The notes under the pieces are model-generated. The model worked only from the letters and a program-made list of their open reading frames with translations. It was not told where the DNA came from and made no database searches. This document shows positions 38,074 to 51,100 of a stretch of 64,000 nt of DNA, in pieces. Source of the stretch: Tachypleus tridentatus (taxonomy: Eukaryota > Arthropoda > Merostomata > Xiphosura > Limulidae); NCBI RefSeq assembly GCF_004210375.1, contig NC_134831.1:44240035-44304034 (forward strand). Reading direction: 5' to 3'. The number at the start of each line of letters is the position of its first letter. Within the stretch, counting starts at the first letter, position 1. Both the position numbers and the translations under genes were made by a program.

Positions 38074-39595
38074 TAGTACTGTACAAAAGTGTAAGGACAA
38101 GAGAATATTTTGTCACTCTTTCCATTTTATGAGGCCATTTCTTCCATACTATTAGAGAGTGTAAATTTTAACACTACAGTAATGCTTCACTGATCCCTGT
38201 TGACAATTAGATGAGCCGGGGAGAGAATAATGATTACTCTTTAAAATTCTCCTATACTTGTACCAAGAGCATGTCATGGGGTTATATTCGAATGAATATA
38301 CTGATCAAAATTTGGGTCTGAAATAACCGTTTATGATGGAATAAATCAGTTTATTAGCACTCAACAAATAAACCTTGATAAAAGCAGTGTTTAAGACCAT
38401 ATATAAAGTTTTGTTGTCATGCCACGGCTCAAAAAACGTAAAGAATTGTCAGTAGAGCAGAGAGTTCGTAAAAACCTGGTTGGACTCTGCAAGAAATTGT
38501 CACTGACTTAAAATGCTCCCCAAACTGTCAAGTACACCTCAGATCCTGAGACCAAGGGAAGTAAATGCGACAATAGAAAAGGAAGAGACAGAACACCTAA
38601 ACTCAATGATACTTATGTTAAGAACCTTCGTTTGTGCAAACTTTAAGACAGAAAGAAGACTGCCACTGATCTCAAGCATGAGATAAAAGATCTTATTCCA
38701 AATAACAGAAAAGTGTCCAGATATACAGTATCAATAAGACTCAACGAGAATGAAATATCTGGTCGTGTTGCAGTTAAAACTATTGCTTCAATCCTAAATA
38801 TTGTCAGATAACTGAAACTTGCTAAAAAGTACAAAAACTAGGCTGAAGGTGATTGGAAAAAGGTGTTATAAACAAATGAGTTCAAATTTGAAATATTTGG
38901 TTCAAAGTGTATGTTTTACACCCAGAGGAAGAAAAATGAATATACTTATTTCAATACATAACAACTACAATGAAGCATGAGGGAAGCAGTGTGAAGATTT
39001 GGGAGCGTTTTTCACTATGAGAAGACAGGAGATATTTGCAAAATAGATGGAATATAATGGACCAGCGCAAGCACTATCAAATACCGACCCTCATTGTGTA
39101 GTTAGTAATTTGTGCATTATTGCTAAGGGATTCTACTACAAAAAATATAATGCCACAAACACTCATCTGGCCTACGAAAAAATTACTTTGCTAAGAAAGA
39201 AGCTGCTGAAGTCATTCAAATGATGCAATGGTTCCCGCAGAGCCCCTAACTCAACCAAATTCAATATGTCTGGGATTTTATAGATAAAAATATTGACAAA
39301 TCAAAAGTTCCTTCAAAATAAATTTTATGGAAGTGTATTAGAGAGATTTGGAGTAAAATTCAAATGAACGCTTTTATTAACTATGTTGCAACAATGTGTG
39401 AAAGACTGTATGCAGTTGTTAAAACAAAATATTAAGTGTTTACTGAACTCAAGCACTTTTACTAAGTTTCTGTTGTAGTAAATATGAAAATTAATAACAT
39501 CTTTACGTTTTACCTATGATTTACTTAACATTGTTCTTTGAAAGTAACATGAAATTTACTTTTTAGTTTTGTTCTAACACTTTTACACAGTACTA
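38074..39595 (+). mobile_element. Tc1-type DNA transposon, full length but inactive
   Basis: The ends 38074-38100 and 39569-39595 are reverse complements over about 27 bp (tagtactgt..aaaagtgt) with a few mismatches, next to TA dinucleotides. The 1.5-kb interior carries a broken transposase on the plus strand, the normal Tc1 layout. Both ends being present means the element was not truncated; it died by point mutation. Confidence 0.92.
38419..39435 (+). pseudogene. Tc1-like transposase pseudogene
   Basis: It starts MPRLKKRKELSVEQRVRKNL (helix-turn-helix) and shows VSRYTVSIRLNENEISGR, then TNEFKFEIFGSKC where Tc1 transposases have T-D-E-S-K-F: the first catalytic Asp is Asn. The region of the second Asp (usually QQDNDPKH) is unrecognisable, while FAKKEAAEVIQMMQWFPQSP and IQYVWDFIDKNI mark the third acidic region. 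It ends CERLYAVVKTKY. More than eight in-frame stops are present. About 340 codons long, the usual size for the family. Confidence 0.92.
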
Positions 39596-40117
39596 TACAT
39601 TAAGATTTGCATTAAGTAAGGGCAGAAGACATCTATGTCTTTCCAACAATCAGTTAGTCAACCAGTCAGCCAGAACTTTGTGGTTTTATGAAATTTGTTT
39701 GCACATATTGCAAAAAGAATGTTCATTAAATTTTAAAATGTTTCTCTAATCCTATAAACATTTGCCTGCAGGTAAACTAAAAATTTATAAAATTAATTTG
39801 ATAAGCTCACACTATATATATTTTGAAATAATTTTAGAATTACATAATATGATTATTCGTGGATAAACACTTCCTTTCTATTGAAAATATGCTATGATTT
39901 TGATCCAGTTTAACACTATTTAATAATAATGCACGCTAAAAATAAATTGACTATATTTTACGAAGTTTAAATCAATTGAACGCGTTGTTGTAATATGTTC
40001 TATCATTTATATTGTATCGTTTTAAGTTATTTCGCAAAAATTACTTGCATAGTCCTGCTATTTGTACACAGCTGCCTTTATAGAACTAAGTTCACAAATA
40101 GTAGAGATTTACTCTAT

Positions 40118-40385
40118 GTACTAAGGCTAACATGCAAATAAATTTACGTGTACAATTTCACGGCAAATTGACAGAGTAACCGAATATACTCGATAACTCA
40201 GACTGATCCAAATGCATAACTGAAATTCAATGCTTCACTGAATGCTTGGCACTCCACCAACTAAAAACTGACTCATTGTTTCGTTGATTCTTGTGTCTAT
40301 AATGTAGTCTTGTTTCTATATAATTTGTAGAGTTAATCGATCACTAACTCTCACAATGATCGTAATGGTTTGTGTTCTCTAGCTA
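40118..40385. repeat. Dispersed repeat, copy 1 (partner at 49.5 kb)
   Basis: Shares with 49500-49735, in the same orientation, 'gaatatactcgataact' and 'actgatc', plus aligned diverged sequence on both sides (for example tgtacaattt versus tgtgcaattt, and 'aaaactgactcattg' versus 'aaaactaactcaatg'). It might be a retrotransposon long terminal repeat, because the second copy abuts a gypsy fragment. No coding was seen. Confidence 0.65.
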
Positions 40386-40399
40386 ACGTCTAGATTAAA

Positions 40400-43300
40400 A
40401 CATTGAAAACTGTCACTGATTCAATCTGTTAAAGAATCAGGACGTCTAGCAAGGCAAGTTTAAGACACTGAAGAAGATAAATGCCGAGATATTGGCCACA
40501 TATGTGGAACACCTATAATGGTTACACATAATGGTTTACATAGCAATAACCTCTGAAGTAAGTGAAGACTTTAGGTCAATAAGTTTATTGAGAAAACCCT
40601 GAAGAGTTTATTTGACAGCACTTCATATTTGGGGATAACTTCACACTCACAGAGGAAGTGTGCATTATTTCACACTTAAAATTGGTCATTTTGAACAAGT
40701 TATAGCTTCAGTGGGAATTCTACCAGCAAATGGAAATATATAGATGTTTCTACTATGTTAAGCTAGACTCAAGCAAAAATTAACTGTTTGCCACTTAAAT
40801 ATTTGGGCACTTCAATACAGCTTTACTTCTAGTGAGTGAGCATGGCTTTGCATGATATAAGAAAGGCAGTGATTTTGTACTAGAGGGGCACTGGTGAAGG
40901 AACTGCTCAAACGTTGTTGAAGTAGCAAATATGCCAGACCTATCAACAAACCCACAATATTTGCATTTTGCTGATAACAAATTTAGGAAAAATTACTGGC
41001 ATAAGTTTACAGATCAGTGGTTTTGAGATGACTAACAACAAGCAGTAGATGCTGTGGGAAATGCTCTATAAAACTAACAGAGCCCAAGTTGGGCTTCGCC
41101 AAAGGCTTTGGAACCACAACAAACTGACTGCACAAAAGGGCTTAATGGCCATTTCAACTTTGTAAGGGTTGAGTGAAGCTTGATATGTGCCAAAAAGGTG
41201 ATTTCTTGGTAGATTCAGGAGTGATAAGACCTCTGGAGGGAGTTTGTGAGCTTTCAAGCCTTCCATCTGTGTGATCACTGATATGGTCAGTGAATATTAA
41301 TATTGTTCTAGCAAATAGAAAAAGAGTAGATATTAAAAGAGAGAAAAATTTCTGTCCCAGTCTAGGATAAATCGCCCATAAAAATTTTAATCTTAGAACT
41401 AGAACTGGTATTCTGTTTCAAAGAACCCAGCTGATACAGCTTTCTTAAGATATTAGCCGTAAAGCATGGCAAAACGAAATGTTCACAGTTTCTTTTATTT
41501 TACATCATTTTGTGCCCAGTCTCTTAAAAGTAACAGTACCACTGTCAGCTATTACAAAAGACGAAGCACAGTTTTATGGAGTAAGGAATGTGATCAGGCT
41601 TTCTGATTCCTACAGTTTGTTTTGATGAAAATTCTAATGCTGGTCTATCCACGTTGAGATTGTCATTCCCCATTGTACAGTGATGCAAATGATAACAAAG
41701 TCGTAGTAGAGACATCACAGTTACAATGTAAAGTAGGATGTATAATTGCATACACTACTCACATGCTCAGCTATTGTACAACAAAGAAAAATCTGCTTAT
41801 GGTGACAGTCTTTCTAAAACTGTATCACTACTACTTGTACACTAGGAAGTTCAGTATTAGGATAAACCAGGTTTTGTTAAAGTTGTTAGTAAACATTAAG
41901 AAACCAAAAGGGATGATAATTATTATTCCTGGGCTCACAACATGAAAATATGAATAGAGTATCTCAGTGCACAGTGAAACTATCTTTTATGGTATGTCAT
42001 GTCCTAGGAGGTTATATACGAAATAAAACCATGATCATTTCAACTACAATGAATTTAAGGAATGACGTAGAAGCCCCACTGGGCTGTGGATGCCACATTT
42101 GATGTTTCAGGAGCTTCAGGGATAAGAAGTTTAAGATTTTGATATGGTGTGTGTGTGTTCCTTGCTTGGTTCAATAACAATAAGAAAGCCAGTACATCAA
42201 CATAAGAAAAGTTTTGATTAGATGTTGAAAGAACAAATGCTCCAACTTGTATCTGGAAAATGTTAATAAGCTGAGACCTTATGTTACAATGAAATATTTG
42301 TGCTGTAGCTTGACTTGTCATCTGAACAGGAAACTAATGAGTCATGGAAAAATAAAACCTCTATCTCTGTTTCATGTAATTTCATTCTATCTGACAAAGA
42401 AAAAGAATCTACGTAGATTCATCTGGCAATCTGTGATGAACCAGATGATAAGTCACTGGAAATGGAGGCAGCTATCTCCTCTGATCAGCAGAAAAGCGTT
42501 AATTTTGGCCTCAAGATCGGTATAGGTTGGACTCCTTATTAACATCTGGGATGATTATTAGGTGATGCATCAATGGAAAGGAAGTGGAATTTTTGCTTTA
42601 CAAGCTGTCAAATGATGTATATTTTAATTCATGCACTATATTACATGATTGCCACTAAATTAAAAGCCAGGATGGTCAGAAGTCAAAACAATTGCTGACT
42701 GAAAGGGTGTCATGAGCTCTAACATTCCGAAGTATCTGAGTAATGATATGAGATACCAAACGTGTACTACTTTATCTACTAGTGTGATAGCTAATACAGT
42801 GACCAGTTTAAGTAACCAGTTATTGAAATAGTATGTGTGTATGTGTTTTTAGAGCCAAGACTACTGTGTTCACCACAGCAAATTGATCCCCATATTTTAG
42901 TACTGCAAATCAATAAACTCACAGCTATCTCATCAGGGAACATATCGAAAGTAAGTAGCATTTATTACTTTTTGAGCCATCGGATAGTAAAATCAGTAGA
43001 ATGTACGAACTACATTTTGAAACTGTTTCTCCATCATTGATATTTATAACAGTCACTGATCTGCACAATCATAGACTGAAATGAAATGACATTACTGTGA
43101 TGTATGTGATATATTATAGAAATATCACTCACTTTTAAACAGCTAGAAATATTGTAAATGAAAGACATTACATTCCCTTGTTTTCTGAGCCCTTAATGGA
43201 ATTTCTGATGCAAAACATCATCTTATGTTTTGATAAAATCACTTCAAGAATTTGATTGAGTGGTGAGAATACTGTGGAGCATATCATTTAGTTATAGTTT

Positions 43301-45600
43301 TATTTTTCATATGTTTTATGGGAAATATGTCAGATCTACAATCTGCTACTAATACAGCTTTTCTTGGATGTGTATTGGAGTTCAGCAATCAAACCCGAAT
43401 TTTAATCCTGGTAAACAGACTTTTAGTTAAAAGTCTTAATTTGTCAGAAATTTAGCAGTAATTTCATATTTCTGAAGTCTGAAATATTAACTGAGTTTAT
43501 AAGCCCCTAGGTGACATTTCTGTCATTACCGAGCATAGTTTTAACAGGCAATTCTAATATTAACTGAAATGATTCATGAGGTAGCCAAAGGCAAGCTGTA
43601 TAAACTGCTACAGTACCTGACGTAGAGTAATGATGGCATATGTATGCAGCAATATATATGTGTGTAAATAATACACATATAATAACTGACCAAGAAAGTG
43701 CATTACACCTGTTATTTTCATTACTACTAGTAAAATAATGTTTCAAATTTAACATTGAAATATTCAAAATGTATTGAATTTTTCACAAAGGAGAAAAAGT
43801 AACAAGAGACATACAATGATCAAAGAGAGAGAGAAAAACAATTTCATCTGGACTTTAAAGAATACGGCTTTGCTTGGTGGTTCTAGTAAATTGTTGCCTC
43901 ATGTTCCTCATAAGCACAGTGGAGAAACGTTTTCAACTTGGTCAACTCGAAATATTCATAAGTAGATGAAATTAACAGTAGTACATGAAATTCACATATA
44001 TTACATATCATAACAGATAAATATAAATGATGTTTCCAATGTTTACCTTGATGTGATAGCAACATTTTCAGTCATGCAAATCAAAATAATTTGAATGAAC
44101 AAACAGCTTTACAAAATTGTTTTCATAATATCGATACACTTAGTGGCTTACAGTGGCCTAAAATGCTAAAAGTAAGGCTTCTGATACCCATAGTAGGTAG
44201 ACCACGAATAACTCATTATATAACTTTGTACTTAACAGCAATCAAACTAAATGAGGCAAGCTTTAATTCTGTTTAATTAGAAAATGCAATTTTGAAATAT
44301 TCAAATATAGACTATAAGTGTAACGGGGAGGATACCACATTACAATTCATACTATATCTAATATACAATTTGTAACTTAGACACGATTCCTAAGGAAAGT
44401 AAATGAATTGAAGTTACATTTACCTATCCCGAGTCAACTCGATTATATATAGAAACCTTTTGTAGCCTCGGCCTTCATTCCTTCCTACTAGAACTAGACT
44501 GCCAATGTGACAACCAGTATTGTAATGAGGCTCATTTTAAAGAGTGTGAACTGTTTGTCCCCTTTGTCCCAAAGGCAGTTTGTTAAGTGGAAATCCAGGA
44601 AAGTCTGACAATAAAAAAGTTCTCAGGACATATATTTTACGGATGAGGTTGAGCTTGAATGCATGTTAAGCTTGTAGACGTGTCCTCTTTCTTGTACCTA
44701 ATGTCATAGTTTGTGGTCATAAACATGCGTTATAATTTTCTTTAACCTATGTACTTGATTTTCCTAGCTCGTGATGTTTAAGCAGTTCTGATCTTAAATA
44801 CAGCGAATATTTCATTTACCAAAACTCTGTTCAATAATTCAAGAAGCAAGAATAACTAAAACCTTTCATACATGTTAATTTTATGATCAACAAACTACCC
44901 TAACTGGCTATAATCAAAGAGTCACAAAATGTAGTACATACATTCTACCAGACAACTTTATTCAATAACTTAGAAAGTATGAAATGCTATTGCGTTTCAG
45001 TCCTTGGTTGTTTGACCAAATAACTGTCTTAGCTCTTGATCACGTGACAACCCTACAATGTAATGCATATATTTGTGTGACATAGTACTAGTTAATGGCT
45101 CAAAAAGCAAGCCTCATGATGTCACTTCATTCAACAACCTTATAATTATTGGACTATCCTAACAGTGATAATCAATCAGCCCCACCCATATTTATTGAGA
45201 AGATGACATTCATGGCCCAGCTGAAACACAGAACTCTCCATCGTCTCTATCTTCGGTGACTCTTCATCCGCCTTGTCCCACTCATCCTCCTGTGTTTCAA
45301 AGATTTTTTGTAATATATAAACATAGTTGATCAATGAGCTGTACATATTTTTTCATGCTTCAGGGCAGTATCCTACATTAACTTGTTGGAGTATTAGGAA
45401 TGGGCAAGTCCGGACATGTCCAGTGAAACATGTTATTTTACTATCTTTAGAGAGTATTTCTTCTCTCTTCGAGCAGTCTTATCTTGTTATTGTTGGACAA
45501 ATTCACGTGCATTTACCACCATGGACTGTGAAAATGGATGGACGTCGTTTTATTTGGGGAGACTATACATCACATCAACAAGAAGTAGTACATCTTGCCC
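40400..45600. other. Stretch without recognised gene; a few coding-like segments
   Basis: The minus-strand frames 41066-41278 and 42055-42321 read as plausible protein (the latter with VGAFVLSTSNQNFSYVDVLA) and have normal base composition, but I recognise no family and see no splice signals joining them. At 44320-44480 'gtgtaacggggagga' followed by a tatatata box recalls a gypsy LTR start and promoter, yet no partner copy was found. The rest is AT-rich with no visible structure. Confidence 0.35.
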
Positions 45601-45694
45601 AAACACGGTCAGCAAACAACCTATAGATTCCTGTTCCATTTCTCTATATAGTATCATCATATACGGCAACTCTTTTAATTTCAAGTCTAATCTA

Positions 45695-46175
45695 AATCAA
45701 CTTAATCATAAAGCCTTAATGGCCAGTTTCGATGTTATATCCCTCTTTACAAGTTCCAACCACTGAAGCCTGCAAGATAGCCTTAGAACTCTATATCGAG
45801 ACCCTAACCCAACTACAGAAATTCCCAGTAACCAGTTAGCAACCCTCATAGAATTCACCACGATAAAGACAAACTTCATGTTCAACAACCAAAACTATAT
45901 ACAAACAAACGGCCTAAGCATGGGCAACCCAGTATCACCAGTTCTAGCCAATATTTTTTATGACACAAGTTGAAACACAAGCAATTAACACAGCATTACA
46001 TCCACCACTATACTGGTATAGATATGTAGATGACACGGTTGCGGGATTCAAATCTACAGAACACATACTTAATTTTTTCAATCACATTAACTCTATACAT
46101 CCCAACATCAACTTCACATGTGAACAGGAAGAAAACAATCAAATATCATTTCTTAACCTCAAAATTACAGTGGTC
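45695..46175 (+). pseudogene. Penelope-like retroelement reverse transcriptase fragment
   Basis: In three alternating plus-strand frames: MASFDVISLFT (RT motif A), TTEACKIALELYIETL, NQLATLIEFTTIKTNFMF, NNQNYIQTNGLSMGNPVSPV (motif B), then TQVETQAINTALHPPLYWYR followed by YVDDTVAGFKS (motif C, intact YVDD) and FTCEQEENNQISFLNLKI. At least three frameshifts break it. Homology stops near 46175, just where a minus-strand gypsy integrase begins. No GIY-YIG domain follows; the one at 10.1 kb belongs to another copy. Confidence 0.9.
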
Positions 46176-46204
46176 TCTTCATTTGCAATTAAAATTTTCA
46201 TAAG

Positions 46205-47850
46205 CATCTTCTTGGTAGACTAATCCAACGATCAGATTTGCGGTGATAGGTGAAATGTGCATTTTCACAGCATCTAATTCTTTACCCAATTCAGTAAACA
46301 ATTAGATATTGAAATTAGGTCCTTTATCCATGTGTTCTTAACTGCGATATCCAGTTCATCATCTCATCAGCTATGGTCTATATTAATGCATCGACCAAGG
46401 GATAGGTCCTTGGTATACTTCATAAAACAGTTGATAGCAATGAGAATTAACCAATGACCTCTCAAGTCTATAGTAGTAAACCAGTGATATCCAATGTTAT
46501 CCTCTACAGAGGGTGTATGCTTGATGTGCAGCAACCTTACTGTATTTGTAACTGTCAAAACATGTGATTCATATTACGTGCATCTGGATTGATTTCTATG
46601 TTAGTGCAGGTCGGACTTCACGTTGTTGCATAGTTTGTTACCTTCAATTGTTCTTCCTGGAGCTAATGAAGTGTGAATCATGACTTCTATATACCAACAG
46701 AATTTCCTACTTCGTGGCTTATCTTTACTTCATTTCCAATGGAAACAATGTTGCAAATTAGATAATAATGTTGCAAAAACATCATTTTGTCGTAACACAT
46801 TGCCCACACCTGGAACACTAAAATTCAGATGAGCATTATCTCCTAAGATGCTATCATCTCTACCAGCTTTTTAAACTCATTTAGCTATTTCAGGAGCAAA
46901 TTATTCATCTGACATACAGATTTTGTCACTACAAGTATTGATATTTAACAGGAACTCACTGTCTGGCCATTGTAAGGCCAGTAGTTAAGCATCCATAAAA
47001 GCAGGCATTAGGGATAACAATGCTTGATCACATTCATTGTTCCATCGAAAATGCATTTCAAAACCTTTGTAAGAGCAAACAATGATGATACTATTTTACA
47101 GAATATGGCCACAAATCAGTGTTAATACAATGCAAACCAAAAACTGCAAACTTTTCACTGTGTTAGAGATTAAAGCTAATTTTTCTTACCACAGCAGTTT
47201 TAGCTGATCTCTATAGACTTCATATCTTTTGTAGGATGTTATTAAAAAGCTATGCTACTATGCACATGAGCAAACACCTTTCTGTTTTCAGTTTCACACT
47301 TACTTTATCTATTCGCTGAAATGCCACCTTTAGATTTTCATTCAGAATTGAAAATATGACCATACACTAATATATGACCAATGTTGACCAGATATCTCGC
47401 CAATTGCAACACCAGCACCACCAGTGTAAGCTCTATTAGCCTCTTAAAATTAACATGCACATCACACAAACCGAACAGCATAAAGCAGAATTCATACATG
47501 CCATTTCTTGTACCAAAAGTAGTCTTAGGTCTGTTCTCATCATCTAGGTCTTCTTGCCAGAATCCAGATGCCAGATCCAAAGTGTTGAGTCAACAGGAAC
47601 TTTCTAACAAATCCAAACATTTAACTGTTCATAGTAAATGAAAAAATCAATAAGAATTACTGTATTTATTCGTACAAGATCAACATAAAACTTTGCTGTA
47701 TCCTTCTTTGTTCTGACAATTACCACGGGAGATAAATAACCACTCTGTAAAGTTTGTAAGAAATTATTCTTCTCCATCTACTGTATTTCAGTCTTGATCA
47801 CATCCCTATTGCTTTCGGAAACCAGCATAATGGTTACTTTATCAGAAGCA
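46205..47850 (-). pseudogene. Ty3/gypsy pol remnant: RT, RNase H and integrase
   Basis: Minus strand, from right to left: GYLSPVVIVRTKKDTAKFYV (RT fingers), LASGFWQEDLDDENRPKTTF then GTRNGMYEF..LFGLCDVHVNFKRL (RT palm). The YLDD box is lost. Near 46950 is ALQWPDSEFLLNIN (RNase H start, with the usual DTDAS decayed). Then come GHWLILIAINCFMKY (integrase core, first Asp as Asn) and, from about 46340, DKGPNFNI..LFTELGKELD (second Asp region) with HISPITANLIVGLVYQ in place of the 'YHPQ.dG..ER' motif. Stops and frameshifts are frequent. It ends against the Penelope fragment. Confidence 0.87.
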
Positions 47851-47884
47851 CATCGCATATGCAGATCTGGTTTCTTTAGAATTT

Positions 47885-48123
47885 TGTGTAAAACTACATG
47901 AGGGTCATCTGCACTAGCTATTTCTAATTTAGCAGTGATAGACTATAAGGAAGGTATGTGGTCAACAACACACAGAGATATCTTTTGGGATATTCTTTTA
48001 CCAATGAATAGTAGGAATGTATGTAACATTATAGCACCCATATGGCTGAAAGAACAAACAAGTTCGGTGTGACAAGAATTCGAACCCGCATATTTCAAGT
48101 TGAGCACTATGCCAAGTCTCACC
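47885..48123 (-). mobile_element. Old, diverged tRNA-derived SINE (family A-like)
   Basis: Retains 'gcactagctatttctaatttagcagtgatagacta', 'ttttaccaatgaatagtagga' and 'acattatagcacccatatggctgaaag', ending in 'acaagaattcgaacccgcat', a B-box-like sequence on the minus strand. Roughly a quarter of positions differ from the younger copies by eye, making it one of the oldest family A insertions here. It lies between the two gypsy fragments. Confidence 0.85.
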
Positions 48124-48884
48124 GGTGCAGAAACATTGTTTTATCAATCTTATTGGTCATCTGATTCCACAAATACTTTGACATATTCAACCAAGAAGTT
48201 GCTTAGTGTTTTTCTGCATTGAATCTACATTATTTATACAATTATCAAACCATAACCTCAGATGTATTGATAGCTATGAATTTGCTTTCGACCTTGGTGC
48301 AATGGACACAGCCTTAGCATTTCCACTAATTTCTGTTACTTGCACATAGTTTACCATTGCCTGTAATTACAAAATAACAACAGGACTTCATTTCTTGACA
48401 GACTATCACTATGTGAGATAATGCTGCTTGTTTCAAGAAAGAAAACAGCTATGGTAATGTATGTCTTCTATAACTATGTTAATATACTGACTTGCTATAC
48501 TTTGTCCAGAGTGAGCCTCAAAACAATATTTGTGAATATAGAGGTACTATTATTTTCCCCTTCACGAACACTGATGCAAGCCACTGTTCCTAGAATCAAC
48601 TGAGATAACATCAGATCATTCTCTATTAAGTATCACCTCACCTGTTGCACAGGCAAAAATGATAGAAAATTTCAAAAGTGCACCCAGTCTTATAGTTGTC
48701 ATTACCAGATCTAAAGCCAGAGAAAACTACCATAATTCTATGAGCAATATTTCTTAGGCAGAGTCAGAGATCCATCTCTCCTTTAACATTAGTTTTTTAT
48801 CATTTGCTAAAATGAGGTCAGTATTCACTGGCTGGAGAGGTAATCTCAGATGGAGACCTTTAAATTTTGTGAATGTGTTGTTGC

Positions 48885-49440
48885 TAGTGGTAGGATAAAT
48901 AGGCTTTTAGGTTTATTTATAAAAATACTGGATACTAATCTAAAGATGTTATAATTTCATTGTTTATGTCACTGTTAATGCCATACGTGGAGTATTCTGT
49001 TCAGTCTTGGGCTCTTTACCTTAAGAAAGGACATTGAATTATTGCAAAGAGATCAGAGAAGAATTACTAGTATGATGCCTGGAACAGAGAGGTTATCATA
49101 TACAAGGAGGGACTGAAATTTCTCAATTTTTTTTATTTTGAAAAAAAGAAAAGATAGAGGGATCTAATTGACGTATTTAAGATTGTAAAGGGAATTGATA
49201 GTGTTGATGCATCATCTTTTTTCATAATTAACTAGGAATAGCGAACACAAAATATAAATTTTACTAGGGTGGGAGTCATCTTCAGTTAATATAATTTTAT
49301 TTATTTTTAACTAGGTGGTCGGACTTTTAAATAGTTTGTCTTTGGGTGTTATAGAGGCAGAAAACTTATGCTAGTTTAAAAGATAGCTCGATAACTATAT
49401 GAAGTTAAGGGCTGGATTTAAACTGTTTTATTATTAAATG
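48885..49440 (+). pseudogene. CR1-like LINE, C-terminal tail of the RT protein
   Basis: The plus strand encodes, with frameshifts, MPYVEYSVQSWALYLKK followed by DIELLQRDQRRITSMMPGTE and RLSYTRRD, then the decayed 'RGDLIEVFKI..GID' segment (gatagagggatctaattgacgtatttaag...). This is the conserved C-terminal module of CR1/L2-type LINE polyproteins. The palm domain and catalytic residues are absent: a 5'-truncated insertion, usual for LINEs. Confidence 0.8.
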
Positions 49441-49499
49441 TTTTAGTTTAGTTTCGAGGAAGGAACAGTCCCAAAACATTATGTTATTTTATGCTATAA

Positions 49500-49735
49500 T
49501 ACTATGACTAAAGTACAAATATGCTTCTTGTGCAATTTTATGGCTAGCTGATTGAGTAGCTGAATATACTCGATAACTAACACTGATCTGGAAATTTATC
49601 TGGGTTTTCAATTGAAAACTAACTCAATGCTTTTCCGATCCACATATATGTATAATGTATAATTGTTTCAAGATATTTTTAAACGTTTTTCAATCATTAA
49701 CATTCACAAACATTAGTTATTTTATGATCACTTTT
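49500..49735. repeat. Dispersed repeat, copy 2 (partner at 40.1 kb)
   Basis: Aligns with 40118-40385 in the same orientation, sharing an exact 17-base core 'gaatatactcgataact'. The gypsy RT coding at 49745-49900 stops exactly at its edge, so it may be an insertion or a terminal repeat brought in by deletion. Confidence 0.65.
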
Positions 49736-49744
49736 TATATATTT

Positions 49745-51100
49745 TAAATAAAGAAAGCTTCTTCACGAGGTTCAGTTTCCAGACGTCTGTGCAGAAACAG
49801 TTTGATCCATCCCTCTTCTCCAATATAACAACTGGTGAACAGTTGGCTTATTCTACAGCATTGCCTCAACTTCCTGCTCTATCAGGTATCTTATTGCTTA
49901 AGGCATCTGACAAGGCTCCACTTTGACAGAATTCCTGGTTGTAGTCTTGTGTTGCATAAAGTCTGTCTCTTCTGGTTTATCCATGAACAATAAAGATGTC
50001 TGTGTACTGGCATAGTAGGTCTTATAATTCTTTTTTTTTTTTTTTTTTTGCTTGTCAATCACATACATCTTTGTATGTCTCATCTTCACTTATGGGTTGT
50101 AGGTCTAGTAGGTACTCATTTTCTAAGATAAAATTACTGTCTCCTGATTCTGCATCTGTGACTACTACAGCTGTAACATCAATTTTTGTTTCAACAGCTG
50201 TATCTATTAGGTGTTCTTCTCTGCAAAAATACTTCTTCAACAGATTGTGGCACTGTTGATCAGTTTGCTAATTTGAGCCAACCATTACTCATTCACTTAT
50301 CAACCATAGTTTCTTATACTGAATCTGACGAGTCATGTTGATTCTCTCTCTTCTGACAGCAGCATTTACAGTGCTAATCACTCTTATTTCTTATCAGCAC
50401 TATCTTTGTAAATAGTTCCAGCTACTTTATGTTGAGATTTGAGCTGTTGTTTGCTGATAAAGGACTTGTACTCCTTTACAATATGTCCTATTTTATAAAC
50501 AAAAAAAAAGCCTCTCTTCATCTTTCTTAACCTCGTGTTACCTTTGGTAGACTCTTGCTTCTGGTCAGACATTACTGGTTTCGAATTTAACTGAATGTTC
50601 TTGCACTTGCTTGTTATATTACCTCAATGGGCTTCCATATACTGTTTTGTCTGCTTGATCACCTGGTCCACGTATTTTGGTCCTCTCTTTTTTAAAAATA
50701 AAGGCATTTTGATTGAATACGAGATCATGAACTGTTCTTACACTAATATGTCTACCAATCCCTCAAAACTTTTTTCATACATGACCATGGCAGTCCATGT
50801 TGTGAAACATCACCGCAGACGTACTACAAACTAAAATATAGTTTCTCCAGTGTCGAAGTTGATCCTCTGAACTTCCCTCTTCAGTAAGTTCGTATTATTT
50901 CAGTAAAGCCACCTTTAATGTTTCAAAATCCCTAGCATCTTCTGACATCATGCCTGGATGTATTTGAGGGTCTTTTCATGTGGGAAGTGAGTCCACAATC
51001 TTTTAATCAAGTGCTCTCCAATTTCTATCCATTTATCAAAATTTGATATTGTTATATCGCATGATTGTAATCTCCACATTTTTGCGATACCACTACAGCA
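49745..51100 (-). pseudogene. Ty3/gypsy gag-protease-RT remnant
   Basis: Minus strand from about 51100: gag (KMWRLQSCDITISNFDKWIE, then DARDFETLKVALLK and YELTEEGSSEDQ, ending KKERTKIRGPGDQADKTVYG), the site of the nucleocapsid knuckle (GFFFVYKIGHIVKEY, where the three Cys are replaced but the His stays), a linker with LENEYLLDLQPISEDE, a T19/A19 run at 50031-50049 that shifts frame, EQEVEAML, and the RT start SPVVILEKRDGSNCFCTDVW followed by KLNLVKK. It then breaks off. The gag is interrupted at its 5' end by the SINE at 51112. It overlaps in content with the RT at 47.8 kb, so the two gypsy pieces are probably separate elements. Confidence 0.85.

Noticed and set aside
44320..44480. Gypsy LTR starting 'tgtaacgggg' with a TATA box
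   Set aside because: No second copy, no internal coding in the matching orientation next to it, and no recognisable LTR end.
45327..45766. 99- and 116-codon overlapping ORFs left of the Penelope RT
   Set aside because: Overlapping frames without recognisable motif; the second simply runs into RT motif A, so only that part is real homology.
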